From Verrucomicrobiota bacterium (GTDB taxonomy: Bacteria; Verrucomicrobiota; Kiritimatiellia; JAAZAB01): DNA of 37,871 bases. The translations under genes were made by a program, and so were the position numbers. The notes under the pieces are model-generated. The model searched no databases. It had not been told where the DNA came from and saw only the letters and a list, made by a program, of their open reading frames with translations. Each line of letters starts with the position of its first letter. The stretch's first letter is position 1. The stretch is from positions 1 to 37,871 of the forward strand of contig JAHIJO010000045.1 in assembly GCA_018898455.1 (NCBI GenBank), read 5' to 3'. Shown piece after piece: positions 31,148-37,871 of this stretch.

Positions 31148-31294
31148 TCATGAAGGAAAGAGGAGCATTAGTGACATTACATTAACGATATCCGCAATTG
31201 AATATTCGATGCGGATCAACTGTTCATATTTCCGGGGTGTGTTGCCCAAATGAGTGTTTGTCCAATTTTACGCCTTACGGCGTCACTACCAACC

Positions 31295-31972
31295 ATGAAG
31301 CGTTCACCAAAGACTATTCCCTCTGCCGGCCGCCTGGCACGGATTTGCGTCACCGGCGGCATTGCGTGCGGCAAGAATCTGGCGGGCGCCACGCTGGCGA
31401 AACTGGGGGTGCCGGTCATTGACGCCGATCAGGTTTGCCACGCCATGATGCAATCGGGCCGGCCGTTCTTTAAACGCCTTGTGGCCGCGTTTGGGGAAGG
31501 GATCGTGGGGAGCGACGGAGAAATCGACCGGGGTTTTCTGGGACGCCGGGTGTTTGCGGATGAGAAAGAATTAAAGCGGCTGAACCGGCTGGCGCATCCG
31601 GGGGTTATGCGGACTATTGAGGCATGGATCGTGGAACAGGCCGGCGGCGGCGCCGGTCGGCTCGGTATCATTGTCGCCTTGGTGCCCCTGGTCTACGAGG
31701 CGGAATGGGAGCGGGCGTGGGATTGGATTATTTGCGTGGGCGCCCCCATGTCCGTTCAGGTGGAGCGTCTGAAACTGCGGGGATTGACGCCGGCCGAGGC
31801 GCGGGCGCGGATCGCGGCGCAGTGGCCGGTGGAAGAAAAAATGCGGCGCGCCGATTACGTGGTGTTTAACGGCGGAACACCGGATTGTGCCCGGCGGCAG
31901 ACCGTCAGGATATTCGATGATATTGTGCAACACATGGAGAAAAAGCATGGAAGAAACCCGTCGACGAGATGA
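31295..31972 (+). CDS. coaE: Dephospho-CoA kinase
   Basis: 225 residues from ATG 31295, the last step of CoA synthesis (dephospho-CoA + ATP). The P-loop is GGIACGKN (residues 21-28). The CoaE signature follows as [14 protein letters not shown], then [20 protein letters not shown] and [14 protein letters not shown]. Notably the residue after the P-loop lysine is Asn28, where Ser or Thr is expected to help bind magnesium. The frame is open back to 31250, but those codons are not conserved. It overlaps an alternative start of rho (31947), suggesting coupling of the two genes. Confidence 0.88.
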   Translation: MKRSPKTIPSAGRLARICVTGGIACGKNLAGATLAKLGVPVIDADQVCHAMMQSGRPFFKRLVAAFGEGIVGSDGEIDRGFLGRRVFADEKELKRLNRLAHPGVMRTIEAWIVEQAGGGAGRLGIIVALVPLVYEAEWERAWDWIICVGAPMSVQVERLKLRGLTPAEARARIAAQWPVEEKMRRADYVVFNGGTPDCARRQTVRIFDDIVQHMEKKHGRNPSTR

Positions 31973-32033
31973 CATCAAACAAAGATCCATGCGACCCGGT
32001 CGCGTGAAACGAAACAGTCCAGAGAGGTCACCC

Positions 32034-33455
32034 ATGTCTAAGATATACGTTGATTCCTCGCCGGTGCGCCGCAATGAGAACAATGGCGGATCGTATGCGC
32101 CGACCAAAGAATCTCCGGCTTCGGTGAACGGGCCGCCGGCGCCCGGCGGCAACGGCGCGGCGCCTGGCGCCGGTAAGGTCCATGATTCGACAGGGAATGC
32201 TCAAATCATGCATCTTTCCGATCTCCAGCAGAAATTGGTGCCGGAGCTTCATGCGCTGGCCGATAAATACGGGCTCGCGGACTTGGGGGCCCTGCGCAAA
32301 CACGAGCTGATTTTTGAGATTCTGAAAGTCAATGCCCGTTTGAACGGAACGATTTTCGGCCGGGGTGTCCTGGAGATTCTTCCGGATGGATTTGGTTTCC
32401 TCCGATCGCCCTATTACAACTATCTGCCCTGTCCGGAGGATATTTATATCTCGCCGTCCCAGATCCGCCGTTTTGCCCTGCGCACGGGCGACTTGGTGGA
32501 AGGGGAAATCCGGTCTCCGAAGGACAAGGAACGTTTTTTTGCGCTCCTGCGGGTGGAGAAGGTCAACGAGGGCGATCCTGAAAAGTCGCGGGGCAAAGTG
32601 CCGTTCGAAAACCTGACGCCCCTTTTTCCTCAGAAACGTTTTCTGCTGGAGCGGGAACCGGCGGAGATTTCCATGCGGGTGATGGATATTTTCACGCCCA
32701 TCGGTATGGGCCAGCGCGGTGTGATTGTGGCGCCGCCCCGCACCGGCAAAACCGTGCTGCTGCAGAAGATCGCCAACAGTATTTCCGCCAATCATCCGGA
32801 TGTTTATCTGATCGTCCTGCTGATTGATGAGCGTCCCGAGGAAGTGACGGATATGGTTCGCAATACGAAGGCGGAGGTGTTGAGTTCCACCTTTGATGAG
32901 CCGCCGGAACGCCACGTCCAGGTGGCCGAGATGGTCATTGAAATGGCCAAGCGCCTGGTGGAGAGCGGACGGGATGTCGTGATCCTTCTGGACAGCATTA
33001 CCCGCCTGGCCCGGGCCTACAACACCCTGGAGCCTCATAGCGGTAAAATTCTCTCCGGCGGTGTGGACTCCAATGCCCTGCATAAGCCAAAACGTTTCTT
33101 CGGCGCCGCCCGTAATATCGAGAATGGCGGCAGTCTGACAATTATCGCCACCGCGCTGGTGGATACCGGTAGTCGCATGGACGAGGTGATTTTCGAGGAA
33201 TTCAAGGGCACCGGCAATATGGAATTGTGCCTGGACCGGCATCTGGTGGATAAGCGGATCTTTCCGGCCATCAATATCGAAAAATCCGGAACACGCAAGG
33301 AAGAATTGCTTCTGCACCCGGATGAATTGAGTAAAATCTGGATTTTACGCAAGGCGTTGAACGGCGTGCCGCCGGTAGAGGTGATGGAGTTGGTTGTGAC
33401 GCGGCTGAAAAAAAACAAGAGCAATGCCGAGTTTCTCATGTCACTCCACGAGTAA
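32034..33455 (+). CDS. rho: Transcription termination factor Rho
   Basis: 473 residues from ATG 32034 (GAGAGG upstream). ATG 31947, also with a GGAG, would add a 29-residue basic start and overlap coaE. After a polar, disordered N-terminal stretch, the helical [20 protein letters not shown] region is followed by the RNA-binding cold-shock fold ([16 protein letters not shown]). The hexameric ATPase has P-loop [14 protein letters not shown], Walker [17 protein letters not shown], and the Q/R-loop region ([26 protein letters not shown]). All residues needed for RNA translocation appear present. It terminates transcription of untranslated RNA. Confidence 0.96.
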   Translation: MSKIYVDSSPVRRNENNGGSYAPTKESPASVNGPPAPGGNGAAPGAGKVHDSTGNAQIMHLSDLQQKLVPELHALADKYGLADLGALRKHELIFEILKVNARLNGTIFGRGVLEILPDGFGFLRSPYYNYLPCPEDIYISPSQIRRFALRTGDLVEGEIRSPKDKERFFALLRVEKVNEGDPEKSRGKVPFENLTPLFPQKRFLLEREPAEISMRVMDIFTPIGMGQRGVIVAPPRTGKTVLLQKIANSISANHPDVYLIVLLIDERPEEVTDMVRNTKAEVLSSTFDEPPERHVQVAEMVIEMAKRLVESGRDVVILLDSITRLARAYNTLEPHSGKILSGGVDSNALHKPKRFFGAARNIENGGSLTIIATALVDTGSRMDEVIFEEFKGTGNMELCLDRHLVDKRIFPAINIEKSGTRKEELLLHPDELSKIWILRKALNGVPPVEVMELVVTRLKKNKSNAEFLMSLHE

Positions 33456-33618
33456 GGCCCCGGCGCGGGTGCCTGATGTTTGGAATATTCCGCCTCCGGT
33501 GGACAATATTGCCTGACTTGATACGGCGTCTTGTTGCCGTTTCAGATGGCGCCACGCGCTTGCGCACTCCAAGGTCGTCGCCCTCTTGAAGGTAAATAAG
33601 CACGCCTTGATTGCCGGC

Positions 33619-33648
33619 TTGAACTGGTTTGCCGGTTCATGGTATAAA
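33619..33648 (+). promoter_or_regulatory. Candidate promoter for tig-clpP-clpX
   Basis: -35 TTGAAC (33619-33624), 18 bases, -10 TATAAA (33643-33648), ~65 bases before ATG 33716. This is a plausible sigma-70-type site in the 260-base gap after rho; no heat-shock-type (CIRCE) element is seen. The rest of the gap holds short palindromes only. Confidence 0.45.
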
Positions 33649-33715
33649 ACAAGCTGAAGTTATTTTGGTAATTGATTGCCGCCGTCCGCGCCGCGTTAAA
33701 AAGGATGATCGTCTC

Positions 33716-35041
33716 ATGAAGGTAAAAGTTGAAAAAGCGGGGCCTTGCCGCAAGTTGCTGAATATCGAAGTGCCCGCGGATGTTGTTGCGGCTGAGTTTG
33801 CGAAAGTCATCGAAGCCTGGGCCCAGGCGGCCCGAATCCCGGGGTTCCGCAAGGGAAAAGCCCCCCTGGCGCTGGTGGAAGGTCATTATGCGAAAGATAT
33901 CCAGGAGGAAGTCAAGGAGCGTTTGATTGCCGGCACCTATCGGGAGGCCTTGAAACAGGAACAGCTTGATCCCGTGAACATTCTCAATCTGGACGTGACA
34001 CTGGATAAGGGAAAGCCGATGACCTATAAGGTCACGCTGGATGTTCCGCCGGAATTCAAACTGCCCAGGTATAAAGCGATCTCCCTCAAAGGTAATCCGG
34101 TGGAAGTGACTGACGAGCAGGTTCAAATCCGGCTGGATCTTCTGCTGGACCAGCTCGCCAAATACGATCCGGTGGAGGGGCGGGCGGTTCATAAGGGCGA
34201 TCTGGCCCAGATTGATTACGAGGGAACCTGCGAGGGGAAACGGGTCGGCGATTGGGATAAACAAGCCGCCGGACTGGGGCAGGGCAGGGATTTCTGGGTC
34301 ATGGCCGATGAAAATTCGTTTTTGCCCGGATTCGACACGGGTTTGCTGGGCCTGGCGGTGGGGGATCGTAAGGAAATTACTGTGACCTTTCCTGCCGATT
34401 TCAAAGTCAAGACCATGGCCGGCCGGACGGCCCTGTACCAGGTGACGCTCAAAGCGATCCGTGAAAAGAAACGGCCGGCGGTCGATGCGGCGCTGCTCAA
34501 GGAATTTCAGGTGGATTCGGAAACGGCCTTGCGGGCCAAATTGCGGGAGGCGCTCCTCGGGGAGGCGCGGTTACGTGAAAAGGAACGGTTGAAAGATGAA
34601 ATCTGCCGTTTTCTCCTGGCCAAGACGTCTCTGGAGCTTCCTGAATCGCTGGTTCAGGAGGAAACCCGGAACATGTTTGCGTCCATGATCCGTGAGCACC
34701 TCATGCGCGGCATGACCCGGGAAGAGGTGGAAGGCCAGCGCGACCAGTTGCTGTCCCTGGCGACTAAATCGGCCGGGGATAAGGTGAAACTGGGATACAT
34801 TCTGCATCGCATCGCCGAAGAAGACAAAATCGCCGTGGCGGACACGGAAGTGGATGCCGCGGTTCAGCAGATGGCGCTGCGGTATCGGGTGACTCCGGAG
34901 GAATTACGTAAAACGCTGGAAGAGAAGAAGGAATTGGAGTCCATCCGCTACGAGGTGCGGATGAATAAAACGCTGGAGATGATTCTGGAAAACGCGAAGG
35001 TGGGAGAAGAGGGGTTTTTCAAACGATTGATCGGCGGTTAA
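33716..35041 (+). CDS. tig: Trigger factor, ribosome-bound chaperone and prolyl isomerase
   Basis: 441 residues from ATG 33716 (AAGGAT ten bases upstream). The N-terminal ribosome-docking signature [10 protein letters not shown] lies at ~42-51. The FKBP-type isomerase domain follows ([17 protein letters not shown] ... [19 protein letters not shown]), then the helical C-terminal chaperone arms ([20 protein letters not shown]). Length is typical. It is followed 38 bases later by clpP and then clpX, the widespread proteostasis cluster. Confidence 0.95.
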   Translation: MKVKVEKAGPCRKLLNIEVPADVVAAEFAKVIEAWAQAARIPGFRKGKAPLALVEGHYAKDIQEEVKERLIAGTYREALKQEQLDPVNILNLDVTLDKGKPMTYKVTLDVPPEFKLPRYKAISLKGNPVEVTDEQVQIRLDLLLDQLAKYDPVEGRAVHKGDLAQIDYEGTCEGKRVGDWDKQAAGLGQGRDFWVMADENSFLPGFDTGLLGLAVGDRKEITVTFPADFKVKTMAGRTALYQVTLKAIREKKRPAVDAALLKEFQVDSETALRAKLREALLGEARLREKERLKDEICRFLLAKTSLELPESLVQEETRNMFASMIREHLMRGMTREEVEGQRDQLLSLATKSAGDKVKLGYILHRIAEEDKIAVADTEVDAAVQQMALRYRVTPEELRKTLEEKKELESIRYEVRMNKTLEMILENAKVGEEGFFKRLIGG

Positions 35042-35079
35042 ATATTTCTTCCGATAAATCTATAACCTGCGAGGAGACC

Positions 35080-35697
35080 ATGAGTATTAAAAATCAGATG
35101 CTGGTTCCAATGGTTGTCGAGCAGACGGGGCGCGGGGAACGCGCCTATGACATTTATTCGCGCTTGTTGAAGGATCGGATTGTTTTCCTGGGCACCGCGA
35201 TCAATGACGAGGTGAGCAGTCTGGTGGTGGCGCAATTGCTGTTTCTGCATGCGGAGGATGCGACCAAGGAGATCAGCTTCTACATCAATTCGCCGGGCGG
35301 CTCGGTCACCGCCGGCATGGCCATCTACGACACCTTGCAGTTCGTCAAATGCGATGTCGCCACGTATTGCGTCGGCCAGGCCGCCAGTATGGGCGCCATT
35401 CTGCTGGCGGCGGGAACGCGGGGGAAACGGTTTGCTTTGCCGCATTCGCGCATCATGCTCCATCAACCCCTGGGCGGCATGGAAGGTTCGGCCGCCGACA
35501 TCGGCATTCATGCGCGGGAAATCCTGAGAGTGCGCGATATTCTAAACGGGATCATCGCCCTGCATTCCGGCAAGTCCGTGGAAGAGGTGGCGCGGGACAG
35601 CGATCGGGATTATTTCATGAGCGCGGAAGATGCCAAGACCTACGGTCTGGTTGACGAAGTGATCGTCAGCCGCAAGGACGCGGTCCCGAAGAAATAA
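35080..35697 (+). CDS. clpP: ATP-dependent Clp protease proteolytic subunit
   Basis: 205 residues. The catalytic Ser103 lies in [11 protein letters not shown] and His128 in [10 protein letters not shown]; the Asp lies in the [13 protein letters not shown] stretch. [18 protein letters not shown] is the conserved core. GAGGAG (about 35070-35075) precedes ATG 35080. It forms the tetradecameric chamber fed by ClpX, encoded 13 bases downstream. Confidence 0.97.
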   Translation: MSIKNQMLVPMVVEQTGRGERAYDIYSRLLKDRIVFLGTAINDEVSSLVVAQLLFLHAEDATKEISFYINSPGGSVTAGMAIYDTLQFVKCDVATYCVGQAASMGAILLAAGTRGKRFALPHSRIMLHQPLGGMEGSAADIGIHAREILRVRDILNGIIALHSGKSVEEVARDSDRDYFMSAEDAKTYGLVDEVIVSRKDAVPKK

Positions 35698-35710
35698 AGG
35701 AGAAAATGTC

Positions 35711-37069
35711 ATGGCCAAGCGGGCAGTCAATCATTGTGCTTTTTGCGGCCGGCCCGAAACCCAGGTCCGGCAGCTGATTGCCGGTCCCGGAGTCAATATT
35801 TGCGATGCCTGTGTGGAACTGTGCGCCACCGTTATTCAGCAGGGAAAGGATGCCGGGCCCGCCGCGTCCAGTGGGCGCTCCCTGCGCGTGCCGCCGCCTC
35901 ACGAAATCAACGCGTTCCTGAATGATTATATCATTGGCCAGGAATTTGCCAAAAAGGTTCTGGCGGTGGCTGTCCACAACCATTACAAACGTTTGTTGCA
36001 GGAATCCCATTTTCCCAAGGACAGTCCTCTGGCGAAAGTCGAAATCCAGAAGAGCAACATCCTGCTGCTCGGCCCGACGGGAAGCGGTAAAACCTTGCTG
36101 GCCCAGACGCTGGCCCGCGTGCTGGATGTGCCTTTCAGCATCTCGGATGCCACGCCGCTGACCGAGGCCGGTTATGTCGGCGAAGATGTGGAAACCATCC
36201 TCCTGCGGTTGATTCAGGCGGCTAATATGGAAGTGGCCCGCGCGGAAACGGGGATCATCTATATTGACGAAATCGACAAGATAGGGCGCAAGGCGGAAAA
36301 CGTGTCCATCACCCGCGACGTGTCCGGCGAAGGGGTTCAACAGGCCTTGCTGAAAATCATCGAAGGCACGACCGCCAATGTCCCGTCCCATGGCGGCCGC
36401 AAACATCCCCAGGAGCAGTTCATTAAAATCAATACGGAAGGCATTTTGTTTATCTGCGGCGGCGCGTTCGTCGGCTTGGAGGAGATTGTTCGGCGCCGGA
36501 TGGGTGTCCACAGTGTTGGATTTCGAAACGGCGGCAAGGATGAGGAAGAACGGTCGCCCCAGGCTCTTCATAGCGGGGATCGCGCTGCAATCCTGAGCGC
36601 CGTGGAGCCCGAGGATTTGATTCGGTTCGGCCTGATTCCCGAATTTGTGGGCCGCCTGCCGGTCGTGGCCGTGCTGGGAGACTTGACGGAAAACGAGATG
36701 GTCCGGGTCCTTACCGAACCCCGGAACAGCATGGTGCGGCAATACGAAAAACTGATGGCCATGGAAGAAATCAAATTGACCTTTGCCCCTTCAGCCCTGA
36801 AGGAATTGGCGCGGCTGGCCATCCGGAAAAAAACAGGAGCCCGGGGGTTGCGCGCCATCCTGGAGCGGGTGATGCTGGATATCATGTATGAAGCGCCGAT
36901 GAAGAGGCAGGTCAAGGAATGCCACATTACCAAGGCGGTCATTGACGGCCATGTCCCGGCCATGGATCGAAATGGATCGGCGCCGGAAGGCAAGGATCAG
37001 AAATCCGCCCGCAATGCCCCGGCCGGGGCGGAACCTGCGCGGCCGTCAGCGGCCGAACGCGTGGCGTGA
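35711..37069 (+). CDS. clpX: ATP-dependent Clp protease, ATP-binding unfoldase subunit
   Basis: 452 residues. The N-terminal zinc-binding domain has Cys9, Cys12, Cys31 and Cys34. The AAA+ core has Walker A GPTGSGKT (121-128), pore loop GYVGEDVE, Walker [12 protein letters not shown] (from 182), and [20 protein letters not shown] in the C-terminal small domain. AAGGAG sits 8 bases before ATG 35711. It ends in a polar Ala/Pro tail of ~35 residues. It unfolds tagged proteins for ClpP. A strong hairpin follows the stop directly. Confidence 0.97.
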   Translation: MAKRAVNHCAFCGRPETQVRQLIAGPGVNICDACVELCATVIQQGKDAGPAASSGRSLRVPPPHEINAFLNDYIIGQEFAKKVLAVAVHNHYKRLLQESHFPKDSPLAKVEIQKSNILLLGPTGSGKTLLAQTLARVLDVPFSISDATPLTEAGYVGEDVETILLRLIQAANMEVARAETGIIYIDEIDKIGRKAENVSITRDVSGEGVQQALLKIIEGTTANVPSHGGRKHPQEQFIKINTEGILFICGGAFVGLEEIVRRRMGVHSVGFRNGGKDEEERSPQALHSGDRAAILSAVEPEDLIRFGLIPEFVGRLPVVAVLGDLTENEMVRVLTEPRNSMVRQYEKLMAMEEIKLTFAPSALKELARLAIRKKTGARGLRAILERVMLDIMYEAPMKRQVKECHITKAVIDGHVPAMDRNGSAPEGKDQKSARNAPAGAEPARPSAAERVA

Positions 37070-37070
37070 A

Positions 37071-37099
37071 ATGAATTTTGCGCTGGGCGCAAAATTCAT
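37071..37099. terminator. Convergent bidirectional terminator between clpX and panD
   Basis: ATGAATTTTGCGC (37071-37083) pairs perfectly over 13 bp with GCGCAAAATTCAT (37087-37099) around TGG. It occupies exactly the space between the clpX stop and the panD stop (37100-37102, minus strand). There is no long T-run, so it may work as a stem-loop stop or RNA 3' protection for both. Confidence 0.65.
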
Positions 37100-37465
37100 T
37101 CAGGTTTCTTTCAAAGGGCCCAGGGGCTTGTTGTGTTCGTCCAGGGCCAGAATCATGGGGCGTTGGCGGCGGGCCTCGCTGGTGGGAACCGGGGTGAAAG
37201 CGAGAATCACCAGGCGGTCGCCAACGGCGCCAAGATGGGCCGTGGGACCGTTCAGGCAGATGATGCCGGATCCCGCTTGGCCGGGAATGGCATAGGTTTC
37301 AAACCGCTGACCGTTAGCCAGGTTGGAGACCAGCACTTTTTCGTAGGGTAAAAGCTGGACAGCGTCCATCAGGTCGCGGTCAATGGTGAGACTGCCTTCA
37401 TAATCCAAATTCGCCTGGGTTACCCGCGCCCGGTGCAATTTTGACTTCAACATGATCGAATACAT
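37100..37465 (-). CDS. panD: Aspartate 1-decarboxylase proenzyme
   Basis: 121 residues; it makes beta-alanine for pantothenate/CoA. The self-cleavage site is Gly24-Ser25 in YEGSLTID, which produces the pyruvoyl group on Ser25. Lys9, His11 and the Arg of NGQRFETYAI are conserved. NGPTAHLGAVGDRLVILAF is the typical core. The start at 37465 is supported by GAGGAG (minus strand, 37473-37478). A longer frame to 37519 adds unconserved residues. It supplies the same CoA pathway that coaE completes, though the two are not in one operon. Confidence 0.95.
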   Translation of the reverse strand: MYSIMLKSKLHRARVTQANLDYEGSLTIDRDLMDAVQLLPYEKVLVSNLANGQRFETYAIPGQAGSGIICLNGPTAHLGAVGDRLVILAFTPVPTSEARRQRPMILALDEHNKPLGPLKET

Positions 37466-37581
37466 GGCGACACTCCTCGGTGATGATTGGAATTTCGCGC
37501 GTTGCCGCACAACCTTCAAACCATGACAGCATAGACGGATGATCGCCGCAGATCAAGCGCGAGGAATGCATGAAAGTAATG

Positions 37582-37720
37582 CCTCAGTTACGGGTGAGGG
37601 GTGTAGCGGCAGTTCGCCAGAACTGCGGATTGCCCCGACTCTCTTGTGAGGTCGGGGCCACTACACCTGAAGCCCTCTGCCCAATTCGATTGCGCCGCCA
37701 TGTCCGCCATGTAACTGAGG
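37582..37720. repeat. Nested inverted-repeat element upstream of panD
   Basis: Outer arms CCTCAGTTAC (37582-37591) and GTAACTGAGG (37711-37720) are perfect. Inside, GGTGTAG (37600-37606) pairs with CTACACC (37661-37667), GCAGTTC with GAACTGC (37609-37626), and CCCCGAC with GTCGGGG (37633-37657). No coding potential is credible. It looks like a small structured non-autonomous element; a structured RNA is the alternative. Confidence 0.65.
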
Positions 37721-37871
37721 GGTTGCGAATTAAATTCAGACCTCCTGACATAGCCCTCGACCGTTGTGCTGATTGTTCACGATAATATGTCCGCTTTTGT
37801 GGGCAGAATATGCGTTTTGGCCCGTATTCACAAGACAAATGAGCACTGTATTTGTGCTACAAAGTGTTCAC
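37721..37871. other. Unassigned right edge of window
   Basis: 151 bases in which no gene, promoter or terminator could be supported. AGCAC and GTGCT (about 37841-37857) form a weak dyad that may belong to the regulatory region of a gene beyond the window. Confidence 0.4.

Noticed and set aside
32028-33317. Minus-strand open frame (429 codons) opposite rho
   Set aside because: Antisense shadow of a highly conserved gene; no domain or supported start.
37584-37838. Minus-strand open frame upstream of panD
   Set aside because: It covers the nested inverted-repeat element and has no recognisable protein features.

Overview
The window reads as a chromosomal segment of a PVC-superphylum bacterium, most likely from the Kiritimatiellota/Verrucomicrobiota side. 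The reasons are: (i) a gene series resembling the Akkermansia Amuc_1102-1101-1100-1099-1098 pilus locus; (ii) prepilin leaders with Ala before the cleavage site (A|FTLIE), common in PVC bacteria; (iii) a giant secreted protein with SBBP, PQQ-like, FN3 and FG-GAP-like repeats; and (iv) four-helix-bundle and GxxExxY gene cassettes. Taxonomy is inferred, not proven; no rRNA or tRNA gene was seen.

Layout. 1-3410: glycine cleavage P-protein genes gcvPA and gcvPB, separated by a decayed GxxExxY cassette with terminal inverted repeats; a second GxxExxY gene is cut by the left window edge. 3668-9991: a 2107-residue exported multi-repeat protein. 10235-18953: seven genes with prepilin-type N termini: one DUF1559-like, three GspG-like, then GspH-, GspI-, GspJ- and GspK-like in canonical order (the GspK-like gene makes eight in total). 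After a terminator and a fresh promoter, 19089-27609 carries an Amuc_1102-like exported protein, a PilM-PilN fusion, a PilO-like (Amuc_1100-like) protein, a PilP-like (Amuc_1099-like) protein and a TPR-containing secretin. Two four-helix-bundle cassettes interrupt this run. Together 10235-27609 looks like a hybrid type II secretion/type IV pilus envelope machine lacking its ATPase, platform protein and prepilin peptidase, which must lie elsewhere. The giant exported protein next door is a possible client.

28041-37465 is housekeeping: a stand-alone 5'-3' exonuclease, a GT-C (STT3-like) membrane protein, coaE, rho, the tig-clpP-clpX proteostasis cluster, and panD on the minus strand, with a shared convergent hairpin terminator between clpX and panD.

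The most unusual aspect is repeat DNA that has become part of genes. Perfect GC-rich palindromes end exactly at the prepilin-peptidase cleavage codon in six prepilin-like genes. A 24-bp tandem unit sits in the 5' part of the GspK-like gene and, inverted, just before the GspH-like gene. The same repeat families encode in-frame segments of the secretin linker and of the giant protein. The four TIR-bounded small-gene cassettes and this leader-associated repeat system are the main candidates for something undescribed.
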